This document shows positions 33,100 to 44,368 of a stretch of 64,000 nt of DNA, one piece after another. The stretch covers positions 10,671 through 74,670 of the forward strand of contig JAKCWW010000906.1 of assembly GCA_026260175.1 (NCBI GenBank), given 5' to 3'. Source of the stretch: Reticulitermes lucifugus (Eukaryota > Arthropoda > Insecta > Blattodea > Rhinotermitidae). The notes beneath the pieces are model-generated. The model ran no database searches. It saw only the letters and a program-made list of their open reading frames with translations, and had not been told where the DNA came from. The position numbers and the translations under genes are program-made. Position 1 is the stretch's first letter; every line of letters starts with the position of its first letter.

Positions 33100-33300
33100 C
33101 GCAATAGTTTTTTTTAAATTATTTATTGAAAATTAAAATTTACAGTATTTACAGTATACAAGGAAAAATTTACAAAAATCATTCCGATAACCAATTTAAC
33201 TATAATGAGTACATGAACCAAAAGTTATAAATAGGGGAAAATAAAAATAATATTAGTGAAAAAGACTAAAATACTCTATTCCTGATAGTGAGCTGCTTTA
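33100..33300 (-). mobile_element. Possible retroposed 3' end with poly(A)
   Basis: A T-run at 33110-33117 on the plus strand is followed by TTATTGAAAATTAAAATTTA, that is AATAAA-like and poly(A) on the minus strand. The minus strand upstream continues as AT-rich UTR-like sequence to about 33400. This looks like a LINE or processed-transcript 3' end, but the family is not recognised. Confidence 0.3.
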
Positions 33301-33399
33301 CAGTAGTATATGTTTCTGTCGTTTATGTTTGTAGATTGCATATTCAGAGTTTAGGTCAGCTAGTATATAATTACCTATTTGTTGGACCAGAGGGTTAGG

Positions 33400-35395
33400 A
33401 TGAAATGGGCATGTAGTAAACAATTTGGCCGTCAGATGGTATGCAATAGTTATTTATATAGAATTCCCATATATAAAGTTCCCTACAAAACTTGTCAAAG
33501 ATTCTGAGAAAGACGCGAAACTCCATTTACACCCTTAAACTCTGAAAATAAATTGCAGTAGAATATAAAACGCATGCACTAATATTTCTATATATTCCTA
33601 TATACGATAGACTTCAGAAGTCAATTGTAACCTTAAATTAAATTAAATGCAATTGGACGTAACTCGCTGTACTATTCACATAATGGAAATGCCATAAACT
33701 GTAAGAAGATCTACCGTACAAATTTGAAATCTGTAAATTAATTTGGGTCCTCTGACACAGGAGGGCGGACAGACTTGAAAATCTAAGAAATGTATTTCTG
33801 TTTATCTTCTTGGGATGCAGCAAAACAATTTAGTCATTTGCGACGATAGAAGTACAACGTGCGTGAATATCTGCCCGTTTAAAGGGTAAGACTAGCCTGA
33901 ATTTTATTCAAAGATTAATTTCGTACCAGGCAGTAAACACTCTTAGTCTGTGTTATAAGAACCACCAAGGTCATTTAAATTCTGTGTAGGCAAATAAACG
34001 ATATTTGTTGTGAGATTCTTACGAAACACAATAATACACTCGGTGGGCGGAGGGTAGAATGTCTAAACGTTCGAACTTGGTGGTACATACAGCAACCACT
34101 GAGCTTTAAATGATTTGACGATTACGTTGTAAGACAAGGAAGAGATGAGAAAAACACGCGGAAGTTATAAAAAATACATGAAAGCAGTTATAAATATTTT
34201 AGAGATAGAAATGAATTTATTTGAATTAGATTTTCATCGTATATTTCAAAATTAAAATTTGCTTATTGCTTTTCAAAGGCAGTAATTGTAGTGAACAAAC
34301 AGAACAGACAGGCGGTCGAATAAAAATATTTGCAGATTTTTAATTACATTGAGATCAGTTCTACGCTTATGACAGTTGAAAAACACGAACCAGCTAACTG
34401 CGTGAACGCTCTTTGTCATGATTGGTTGAGCTCGCTCAATGCACATTTATTTTATGACGCAATTCGTACGTTCTACTGGCTGGCCTTCTTTTGTTTTAAC
34501 ACATGATATTCAGAAGTTGATAATTTGTATTCTGAATTATTGAAGTACAAGAAATTTAAAAACGGGGGAACTTTTATAACAGCATCAGCATGCATGTACA
34601 CAAAGTTAGAATATTTTATGGCAACAACATTGACCGCATAATTATCATGACTCATAGTCTGTACAGTTTTGAACGCCAACTAAAAATGTAACAGAGTTAT
34701 CCTTGTGTTTCACTGTGCATTGTTTACTTTTAGCCTTTTTTTTCTTAAAGAAAGAGGCTGTGAATATTGTAGCATCCGAGGCTGAATTAACTTATCTTCT
34801 TAATAACAATAATGCACACGTGCATACTTGTGTTTCGGAAGCTACATTACCGACACTTAAGGTCCTGAAGTGATGCGTGATACAGAGCTTCGAGAGTTAT
34901 TCAACTGCTGATAAAGAAACTATTTTCGTAACATGTCAAATAACGAAAAAAATAACACCCTATAGAATATTTTCTTTCTTTTCTTGTGTAATGACCCATA
35001 GAACAAAGATTGCGAATATGATTTCAAGATTTACCCCAAACATGTGTATATTATATAAGAGGTATTGTTTTTAACACAGCAGTTACAAAATGGCAACTGT
35101 ACGAATCTTGGAAATTTTATCCGATATATTCACACAGAATCATTCCATAAGAAATAAAGTTCCGTAAAATGAAATATAATGAAGTGAAGTGTAAGTAGCT
35201 ACTTGTACCAGTTGTTATAAGTCTGCGAGCCTAGAAATCGGTCAAATAATAAGGTAAGCTTTATGAGTCCCTTGAGTTCAGGATAATTTTTTTACAGCCG
35301 GATTCTGAAAACTTAATATTACAACTTACATATCAACAGCTGTTTCTCCTTTTTAGCTTTCCTCTTTGGACTAACCGTATGTTCATTTCAAGTTA
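33400..35395. other. Unassigned AT-rich stretch
   Basis: No feature identified. All frames are under 70 codons. Confidence 0.5.
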
Positions 35396-35404
35396 TTGAA
35401 GTGC

Positions 35405-35620
35405 CGGCTGATTGGTTACATAGTGGACAATGGGATTCGATTTCTGGGTGGGGAAGATATTTTTCTTTTTTTGACCACCTTCACACTGGACTGTGTCCCC
35501 TCCAGCCATCTATATAAGTCGGTACTGCGACCTCTGATCTCAGGATTAGATCGGTCAGAGCAAGAAGAAGGCAAATCACCTGAATCTATTAAGCTACGGT
35601 AAACACCCGTGAAGCTTTTT
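35405..35620 (+). promoter_or_regulatory. TATA-box promoter-like segment, possibly of a decayed retroelement
   Basis: GATTGGTTAC (CCAAT-box-like, inverted) at about 35409 is followed by TATATAAG at about 35512. After it come AGCAAGAAGAAGGCAAATCA and CCTGAATCTATTAAGC, which resembles a decayed CTGANGA-type motif. The TATA-then-motif layout recalls ends of Penelope-like elements, from memory. No linked gene is visible. Confidence 0.3.
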
Positions 35621-35724
35621 TCACCATATTTCGTCACGGAATACGGACTCACTGCTTATATACTCTGCTCATTATTTGTACTTTTTTGGCAATCCTGACA
35701 TTATTTGATGTAAAGATTATTTTA

Positions 35725-35800
35725 TCATAAATTTGAGGGGTAACATGTTTTGGAGTCAGTCGATAACTTTTGTCAGTTTGGCAGCGCTTGATATTTAATC
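35725..35800 (-). ncRNA. Very degenerate hammerhead-like motif
   Basis: The minus strand reads CTGACAAAAGTTATC, GACTGACTCCAAAACATGTT. GAAAC has become CAAAAC, and stem pairing is weak. Noted only because it fits the series in this window. Confidence 0.15.
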
Positions 35801-35969
35801 GATACAATTAACGAAATTTTTATTTTATGGATGTAGGGCTTACAGGTTATTAGCCATCCCAGAAATTAAGACAGCAATTTAGAGTCTGAATTCGTTAAGA
35901 CTGTTAATGAAATAATATCTCGTATTTGAGATACAAAGTTACAAGCTACCGAGTATGACGGAACACAGA

Positions 35970-36150
35970 CCTTCACGTAGCTCACGCGGTTAATCGCCTG
36001 CTTCTCCTCGCGGCATCTTCGGTTCAGTGTTAGGATAGTCTGTGAGGGACTTTAGGTATGGAAAGTGGCAACAGGACAGGTTTACCTCCAAGGACTTCGA
36101 TCTTTCACTTGTCTTTTACCATTCCATCAATTTTTCATGCTCATTCTTCT
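35970..36150 (+). mobile_element. SINE-B, old copy without tail
   Basis: CACGTAGCTCACGCGGTTAA, TCGCCTGCTTCTCC, GGTTCAGTGTTAGG (decayed B box), then TCTTTTACCATTCCATCAAT where other copies have the ATTCCACCGGTGCTC block. Diverged but collinear. Confidence 0.6.
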
Positions 36151-36684
36151 ACCACCGGGGGACACATAGTGAATGGATTCATTAAAGGTCGAAGTTACAA
36201 GAGACATCATCTTACTCCACCCTGAATATAAAAGAAAATGAAAGAAGAGGGTGACAAGATGTGTGACTCTAATGGATTTATTACAGCTGCATTACTTTGC
36301 TTGACAAGAGGAAACACTGCAACGGTGTTGTATCTCCATTTGAACAACCTCAAGACTGGAAAAATCATAATTACTCACCGTGCGAACATAGGTCCATGTA
36401 TTCTGAGTTTTACGGTGACGCTGTCTTTATATTTTATACTTAAATATCGTATCTTGCGGAATAAACCTGTTTAATTCTCCATTTTCCCTTCCAATCAACT
36501 ACTTGTTACCACTCTTTTTTTCACTTAGAACAATTTAAATATCGTCGTCCAGGCTACGCGTCGGGCTACAAAACGGAAATAGATTTTGCACCAAATGTGT
36601 CTAAGCAACATCAGTTGCTGCATCGTTACTGCACGCTCAGCGGGTCCAAGACTGAAATAAATACGAGTAATAATGACAAACTTG

Positions 36685-36868
36685 TGAGTGTTGTGTGTTG
36701 TCAGGTAGAGGTCTCTGCGACGAGCTGGTCCCTCGTCCAGAGNNNNNNNNNNNNNNNNNNNNNNNNNNNNNNNNNNNNNNNNNNNNNNNNNNGTGTGATC
36801 GTGAAGCCTCGAAAAATGAGGCGGCATAGGCCCCCAAGGGGCTGTCGAGCCATTGCAAAAAAAAATAA
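36685..36868 (+). mobile_element. SINE-A 3' part with an assembly gap
   Basis: Starts at TGTGAGTGTTGTGTG, runs through GGTAGAGGTCTCTGCGACG, 50 N (36743-36792), then GTGTGATCGTGAAGCCTCG to GAGCCATTGC and an A-run. The tRNA-like head is missing. Long frames with X residues over the gap are artefacts. A (GAT)n run follows at 36897-36925. Confidence 0.8.
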
Positions 36869-37138
36869 TGACGAAGCAACAACAATAAAAGCTGATAATG
36901 ATGATGATGATGACGATGATAGTGATGTTGAGAATCATTCGACTGGTCCCAAAGAAGATTTACTTACAGGTTGAAAGGGTCAGTGGTAGCAGAAACTCGT
37001 TTAGTCTTTACGTTATGCATCCGTTTGTGTTATATGAGACTACAAAGGAGTGATTGTATGTCGTCAACACAACTTTACTGATACTAATGTTAATTACTTA
37101 TATTTATAAGGACTTATTAATATGACTAACATTAATGG

Positions 37139-37390
37139 CCGATCCCAGTGGCCGCGCGGTCTAAGGCGTGAGTCTGCGGCCGTTCGCTTGCTGGGATTGA
37201 GGGTTCGAATCCCTCAGGGGCATGGATGTCTGTCTCTTGTGAGTGTTGTGTATTGTTAGGTAGATGTCTCTGCGACGGGCCGATCACTCGTCCGTAGGGG
37301 TCCTACCGAGTGTAGTGTGTGTGAGTGTGATCTGGGAACCTCAACACTGAGGAGGCCTAGGTCCTCTAGGGCTGTCAGGCCATGAAAAAG
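37139..37390 (+). mobile_element. SINE-A, full length (reference copy)
   Basis: CCGATCCCAGTGGCCGCGCG, A-box region GCGCGGTCTAAGGCG (37154-37168), perfect B box GGTTCGAATCC (37202-37212), body with GTCTCTGCGACGGGC and GATCACTCGTCC, tail GGGCTGTCAGGCCATG and an A-run. At about 250 bp it is the best-preserved SINE-A on the plus strand. An AT-rich TTATTAATATGA occurs on both sides, but not next to the ends. Confidence 0.9.
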
Positions 37391-37399
37391 ATTGTAATT

Positions 37400-38190
37400 A
37401 GTCATATCAATAAGGGATTATTAATATGAATAGTTAATATTAATATATACGTTATGTCGAAGGCAAAGAAGTGTTTCTTTGCAGAGACTTGTTCAGTAAC
37501 TCGAAAATGCTAAAATTAGAGTATTACATTTTATAGAACCAATTCAACAATCGCATAAAGAATTGCGAGTTTTTTAATACATCTACGTGTAGGTAGACAT
37601 GACTGTTTATTTAAATAATACATTTTATACGTTTTGTAACCGGCGATGTAAATCACTCGTAACACAGTGAACAACGACAACAACAACAGCACAACAATAA
37701 CAAAACTCTGGTGCCGGACTCGAAAAAGTCCCGCCATATGTCATGGTCGTTACGCAGTGCCGCCGACATCCCATCCTCACAACCTACTTAGGCTGCTAAT
37801 CATGTAACTTATTATTTTTCTCCCTTGTCCTCGGTCTTTCAAGTGATTTCTCTCCAAACGTAGCCCCATCAAATTGGATGGCAGCACAATTAATAATGGT
37901 TACAATTTTTTGCATTTCCGTGTGTAATTTGTACTTAATATATATATGCATAATACCTTTGGCTTCAGAATGCCTTTCCCTCCAGTTTGCTCAGCATATA
38001 AAAATATAGAGATTAAAATATAAAAAACTATAGATTTTTTCTGTTTCTTATATAGGTATGGAGCTGGGTCTGTCACATTAAGGAAATAATATTGGCTGAG
38101 GGTGATTGAGAATAGGTTTCTGTGGAAGGCATTAGGAAAACTGCATAATGAGGGGCTTGCCATATATTGTTTGGGTGATGGAGTCAAAGA
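37400..38190. other. Unassigned stretch
   Basis: No gene seen. Frames of 68 and 95 codons on the minus strand are motif-free. Confidence 0.5.
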
Positions 38191-38194
38191 CGAT

Positions 38195-38492
38195 GAGACG
38201 GGTGACGTATGTGTTACATATGGGGGAGAAGGGAAATACGTTTAGGGATTTAGTAGGGAAGGAGGGCAACTGGAAGACCTAGGCGTGGGTGGATCTGTTA
38301 GAAATAAGATGGGATGGCGTGGGTTTATTTCGTCTGGCTCAGGGCAGGGACAACTGGCGGGTTCTGGTGAGCATGAGCATGGTAATGAATCTTCGGGTCC
38401 CATAAAACGCAGGGAGTTTCTTGGATAGCTGAGGAACTTTTAGTTACTCAAGAGGGGATCTGTACCATGAAGTTGGTTAATACGGGGGTCTC
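38195..38492 (+). mobile_element. RTE-like LINE 3' end
   Basis: A decayed coding end (TATGGGGGAGAAGGGAAATA; GTCTGGCTCAGGGCAGGGAC = LAQ-like) is followed by GGTAATGAATCTTCGGGTCC and TAGCTGAGGAACTTTTAGTT, ending ATGAAGTTGGTTAATAC. Its 3' UTR is nearly the same as at 62590 and 17368. Confidence 0.7.
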
Positions 38493-38594
38493 ATAAATTA
38501 GTCCAAATAGTGTTCATAAAATCAATGCTTCATAAGTTCGTTTATTACTAACAAATGCTTCATGCAGTCGTTTTCGGGCGCTGTTTCCGATATG

Positions 38595-38830
38595 TGTCTA
38601 GAGCGTCGACTGGCATCAGCAGCAGCAGCGGTAGCGTCGAACCGGGCCGGCGCCGTGGGAGCTGAATGTGCCCAGGGTTGTGGGCGGGGAGGGGTGTTTC
38701 AGGCCGTCGGAGGAGGGGGTAATTCGGCTCAGTCTTAGTTGCAACTCGGGCCGGGTAACATCAGATTGGAGCCTTCTGACAGTGCCAGGAGTCAATGGGC
38801 GCGGTGGGGCGGCATTATTATCTGATGTGT
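38595..38830. promoter_or_regulatory. Isolated GC- and CpG-rich island
   Basis: I count about 18 CpG in roughly 230 bp (GTCGAACCGGGCCGGCGCCG, GGGCGCGGTGGGGCGG), in an otherwise AT-rich, CpG-poor window. GGCTCAGTCTTAG near 38725 contains an arthropod initiator-like TCAGT; no convincing TATA box or downstream element accompanies it. The minus 75-codon frame here is low-complexity. It could be a promoter or first exon of a gene beyond view, or a GC-rich repeat. Confidence 0.35.
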
Positions 38831-38889
38831 AGTGTAATGGCACTATGTGACATCGGGATTTTTCATCGCTTTCCGGAGTGTGTGCTTGT

Positions 38890-41800
38890 TACATGAAACT
38901 GTGTCAGGCTACAGTTTAATAAACAGTATTTAACGTTAATTAAATTGATCGTGTGTAGTTAAATTTTAGACATTGTCAAATATGGCAGCAATTAAGTGTC
39001 ACGTATCTTGAGATAAAATTCTGCACGTCTGAGATTAAGCTGAAAGACGTACCGCAGAAGAAATTCAAAATAAATTGCTAAGTTCAGTGCAACTATTATT
39101 TCTTATTCAAAATACGTTCTTGTGACTTCAGCTAGAAACTGAATTAGCTTGTTCGTAAGGGGAGAAAAACTTATATTTTTGACCGACATTATATTAATAC
39201 CAATTTTGTCACTAGTTTGTCGTCGTTTGCTATTGAAATTATGTATATGAGTGCAGCAAAATATTTGTGCCGTTATTTAAAGTTCACTGAGCTGTAAAAC
39301 TAATACATAATTCTTAAAGGCAATTGCGCGAGTGACAGTGAGTTTAAAGTGTGGAAGGGAATGTCTAGTGAAAATGCTTTAAAGACAAAATATAAGACAA
39401 AAGCAGGAGTTTTGACCCAAATTATGAACTTGTTCCAGATTTAATAACTGTAATTAAACAGTCCACACCCCAGGTTCGAAGTCTTGTGTATTTTAACTTC
39501 AAGCATTGGCCTAATCAAATCAGAGAAAATAGAACTCAGAACATGTAAATTACACATATCAATATACGTAACTAAAAATAGTGACACGCTCTTTTGCAAG
39601 CGCTCTTCAGGAGTGACATACCGTGATTATATCCAGTTTTGTGGCAACTGTCAACGGTGGAAAACTTCAATATACGCCATTGCTGAAGTAAGTCAAATGG
39701 ACATGGATTTATGCTGGGCAGCGATATATTAAGGTATGTTAAGTTGTAATTAAGGAACCAATATTGGGACCGACCTCATATAAAACCGAATTTTGAATAT
39801 CTAAATGATGGTTATTAAAGTGACCTCTACAGTTGATATTCTGCGTGGTATTGTCTTTTTTTAAAGGAACAACTTTTTCGAAGCTGGATATGCTTCTTTG
39901 TCGGTTCCGTTACGTAGTAAAGACTCTGTCCTGGATCAGATACGTCGTATGTATAGTGTTAGAGGCTTCCTACCTTTATTTGTTGACGGCAAGTCCAGTG
40001 GTACAAAGTAACTTCTTTTAACGCACCAAACAGAGGGGGTTTCATGTTTCTGGTGATAGAAGTAGGACCAGCTTTCTGAAAGTTGTGATTTTTGTAACCA
40101 AAACGAAAAGATGTAAACGTGACCAATATATATTTCAGTTCGGTTTTTTTATAATCATATTTAAGTTACCCAAAATTATACAACGATGCTAATGAGGTAA
40201 TGGATTATTTTTCATGTGCAGAAACTCGTAGATTTATTTAAAGAACGTAATGTTTGTGGTAACTAAATGTTTAGTAGAATATTTAGGTATATTGACAGTC
40301 GAATGTTGCCCTTTTCGCCGAGTACTTTTTTTTCCCTTGTGGCTATCATTCCATTATTGTTCCATATTCATAATCTACCACTGACGTCATATAATCTTGA
40401 CGCTTAATAGAGTTTTTAAAAATACTAAAAAGCAGTTTATCGTAGTTAAGTGTTACAGATAAGAAAGGGTGAAAACATCGATTCATTCTGAAAAGACAAA
40501 TATGAATGAAATTTCTTTAATATATACGAGTATATATATTTTTAATATTCCTGCAAGTTTTACTTTTCGTTTTAAATACACTGAGTAACCACTACAGTTC
40601 CAGTGTTTTACATTCGCTCTTTGCAATGTGCACTGAATGTGTGTCGAAAGAGAACCCTTGAATATGATGTAATGTTGAAGCTGTATACTTTTCCCCGGGG
40701 GCCACGCCTGTCTAATGCGAGTCAGAAAACTGACTGTTTTGACTGAGATGTCTGTATTTTTGCTTAGGTCCTTCAGTCTAATGGGGCTTACTTGCAATAG
40801 ATCACATCACAATTGCTTCCTTCCAAACACGTACTCACCATTTATTATGCGCCCGTATCATATGAGGCAGTTGAAATAACATCGTGTACCAAATTATCAG
40901 GCAACACTTGGTCAAGAAACCGTGCATGATAATGACAATGACACACGTCACGCTTGTTAATGCATCGCGTGTACCAGAGCTCCAATGGGCGACTTAACCA
41001 ACCCGGTTATATTCAGTGGCGTTGTGTGGTTGAGACTGCGTAGCGTCTAATGGGTAACGGCCGAGTGATTACAGAATGACTACGAGAGTAGCATTGTGCA
41101 GGAGATTGGCGTGTATCTCACGGATTATGTGCCACTATTTACCTGTAGACGCGGATAAAGACAACTAAGACATGTTGCGGTCTTCACTCCAGCATCCTGA
41201 CAGCTGTAGGTTGAATAATGCTTACTTAAATGTAGTTAAGTATCGACAAGCTGATAGACGCCCATCTGACCAAAACGTTTTCTCCTTCTGTTTAACCCGA
41301 ATCTTCATTACCATATTGAAAAGAGTACGCCGTTGGTCCCTAACCTAAATGAAATGGGTTCAGTTTACAACTTCTCACACTGATACTGTTATGATCACAT
41401 CGTAAGTGTGTAGAGTTTTCATGTGGTGTCATCCCTTCATGTCTTTATACCATAATTGTGTATTAGGTTTTCATCTCTCCTGTACGTGCTACATGTCGTG
41501 TCCACCCCGTTCCTTAATTTTGATCACTGTAGCAATATTTGCAGAAGAGTTCATATTATGCTTGTCGTTTTAAAACACAAAACACGAAACCACCTATTCT
41601 TATTCTCTGGCGTATTCATCAATTCTTTCGAAAATTATGTGGTCATTTAACAAAGGAATCGGTTCGTTAAATTCATCTGCTTGTATAAATCAGATATTTA
41701 GCGTTAGGTTCTACAACCGGCATACCTGCAGTGCAGTGGGAGACATTTTTTTTAAGCGGTTAAGGTTTTATTCATGATAGGCCCATACAAAATGAGGCCG

Positions 41801-41915
41801 AGAATACAGACTATACCACCAAGTGGTTGGGAGATTAGTGCACAGTGAATTACTAGCAGTGTGTAAAGAAGCGATAGCAGACTAATTCAATGTATCATTC
41901 CAGCATTTGCCTGAG
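38890..41915. other. Unassigned, longest featureless stretch
   Basis: About 3 kb with no recognised repeat. The largest frame is 104 codons (40483-40797, minus) and has no motif. Given the CpG island just before it, this is where a transcript would be looked for first, but I see no exon. Confidence 0.45.
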
Positions 41916-42046
41916 AGGACTCAGATAAATGATGAAGAGCTTCGTTCAGGGTAGTCGGTCTTCGGGCAGAGGTTTACCGACGGATCTCTTGAAGACGCTG
42001 CAGAAATGTAGAGCAATCGATGTTCGGTTTTAACGGCTGCAATGCT

Positions 42047-42190
42047 ACTTACTGCTGATGTTGCTGTTACACTTACTGCTGATGTTGCTGTTACACTTAC
42101 TGCTGATGTTGCTGTTACACTTACTGCTGCTGTTGCTGTTACACTTACTGCTGATGTTGCTGTTACACTTACTGCTGATACAGATATCAT
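42047..42190 (+). repeat. 24-bp tandem repeat, about six copies
   Basis: CTTACTGCTGATGTTGCTGT plus TACA repeats with 24-bp spacing. Read in the frame from 42042 it gives LTADVAVT repeated five to six times, then LTADTDIMT. Other frames are open as well, so coding status is doubtful. It continues after the SINE-B insertion. Confidence 0.9.
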
Positions 42191-42200
42191 GACTTTTATT

Positions 42201-42492
42201 GGCCGTGCCATGGCTCAAGCGGTTAGTCGCCGGCCTCTCACCGCGAAGGCCCGGGTTCGATCCCGGATCAGTCCATGTGGGATTTGTGGTGGACAAAGTG
42301 CCACTGAGACAGGTTTTTCCCCCAGTACTTCGGTTTTCCCCCGTTAGTTTCATTACACCGGTGCTCCATTGCTTGGAAAAATAAAAAAAATAATCATCTT
42401 TCTCTTCATCTTCATTACAGTGTTGCATAATAAGCCTTCAGGCTGCGGTGCGTCTGTGGCAATTGCTGCGGGGCCCTTCTCCACAAAAAAAA
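42201..42492 (+). mobile_element. SINE-B, complete (reference copy)
   Basis: Head GGCCGTGCCATGGCTCAAGC and GGTTAGTCGCC, B box GGTTCGATCCC (42254-42264), body GTGGTGGACAAAGTGCCACT, then GTTTCATTACACCGGTGCTC, and tail GCATAATAAGCCTTCAGGCT to GGGCCCTTC plus an A-run. The flanks GACTTTTATT (42191-42200) and GATTTCTATT (42493-42502) are a likely target duplication (8 of 10). It is inserted into a tandem repeat. Confidence 0.92.
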
Positions 42493-42894
42493 GATTTCTA
42501 TTACTGGTGTACTTACTGCTGTTACTTGTATATTCACTACTGATACTGATATACTGACTTATGTTACAGATATACTTTCTATTATTACTGATATACTTAC
42601 TGCTGATACTGATATACAGACTTACATTACTGGTATACTTAACGCTACTACTGATATACTTACTGCTGATACTGATATGCTGACTTACATTACAGATATA
42701 CGTTCTGTTATTACTGATATATTGAATGCTGATACTGATATGCTGACTTCTATTACTGGTGTACTTACTGCTACTAGATGTATTCTTACTGCTGAGTCTG
42801 CTGTACTGACTTCTATTACCGGTGCACTTACTGTTGCTACTCGTGTACTTACTCCTGATACTTATATATTGACTTATATTTGTTGTATACTTTA
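42493..42894 (+). repeat. 21-bp periodic repeat with about 63-bp super-unit
   Basis: TGCTGATACTGATAT recurs at 42601, 42664 and 42728, giving a 63-64 bp super-period made of 21-bp units. One plus frame stays open for about 133 codons to the stop near 42892 and reads as heptads such as ILTADTD, MLTYITD and VLTSITG. It is the continuation of the 42047-42190 array beyond the SINE. Confidence 0.8.
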
Positions 42895-42899
42895 GTACT

Positions 42900-44360
42900 A
42901 CTTGTCTAATTCCATTTTATAGTTACTAAGACAGTGACAAATTTCATGGAACACCGTTGTTCAGAAGCTAACGACTTTAAGCTGACAGAAATTTTCAGCT
43001 TTACGGAATGAACATTGAAACGTTACATACTGTCGACCTGTGTTTTTTTACACGATGGCAAAATTGAGAACACAGAAAACGCTACGCGAGCCGCATGTCA
43101 AGTTGTGACAGTGAGTTCCTTATTTTGAACAAAATTTTACGTCAGTATTAATATATTTTTTAGGACTTGCTCTTCTATCTTGAAAGCTGGAATATTGGCA
43201 GTGATAACCTCGCCGCTGTTTGTTTAGCTCCAGAGTCTCAGTGTCTGGAAGTACGTGAGCAGAAGCTGTATCTGTCATCGTAGAGTGGCACCGTGTTTCA
43301 TTCTTGAACACATTCACTGTTCAAACACAAATTTGCTTCCAAAAAGGGCTGTAGTTCGCCGTTCGTGATCGCTCAGCTTTTGGAAGTTATCAGCAGTAAA
43401 TAGTGCATGTAAGTCAATGAGTCGAAGATGTCGAAATGCCTTTCTCAGTTACGTATTCGTAAAAATTTATCTGCTTGTTAATTCGGGTGTAAGAGCTTCA
43501 AAGTTAAAGTCAAATGTCGTTGAGTATAATTAATTGTGGACCTCATCCTTGTGTAGACCTAGAAAATGGAATTGAATTTTCGAAGGAGCTGAATTTGTAC
43601 CTCGTATTTATTAGCAATAGTAGGCTGAATCATGTATTGTTTGCTGGCGGTTGCGGATCTCACAAGCGAAGCTTCCACGCGATCTCTGCTATGTAACATT
43701 TAATTGACAAGGTGATTTCGATCCTTGTATGTTGATATTCACTTCATTCATGAATTGAGCGATGTCACTGCTATTGCAAAGTGACATATACAGTGCTTAC
43801 CACAAAACAAAGGAAAATGTTTCTCCTCCATTTCCAGACACAATTGAGTTCCTGACTTCAACGAACACACGTATTTCAGCCTACGATCGCAACTTAACCA
43901 GCGAACTTCCGCATAGTAGAAAATGTATGCTTTATCATGTTCCAGAACTCTCAGTAAATATTTAAGTTGGTACTGATTATAGCTCCTTTTCAAAGAATGA
44001 AATTGACGAGTTTTTCAACCAGTTGTACATTAATTTTGAAGGTTTTCGCACTCATATTTTCTTACTGTATTAAGCAGTGGTATTATCAAATAGCAGGTCG
44101 CAGGTGATAAGAACAGTGACAAATGGCGCACCAGGCTTAACCAGTGCAGCTAAAATGTTTCTATATTAAAATATTCATACTTTATAACAGCTTTTTCCTC
44201 CTTCCTATACATCTACACCTGAAGTTGCCCCCATTTGCAGCGATACAGTTAATTCCCTAAGGATACTGAAGTTCCTATAGATCACAAGAATTAAAACAGC
44301 AAGCTGCAGTTTATCGCGTTTATCCGCTGCTATAGAAAATCAGTGATATTACATATTTTT
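42900..44360. other. Unassigned stretch
   Basis: No repeat identified. Opposed frames at 43748-43993 (minus) and 43762-43965 (plus) cover the same bases without a motif. Confidence 0.5.
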
Positions 44361-44368
44361 ATTTATAC

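Noticed and set aside
37139-37215. Genuine tRNA genes at the SINE heads
   Set aside because: The A- and B-box-like parts are present, but the acceptor and anticodon arms do not close and a constant SINE body follows in every copy.
38727-38760. Downstream promoter element paired with the TCAGT initiator
   Set aside because: The bases at +28 to +32 do not fit the consensus, so only the weak initiator-like match is reported.
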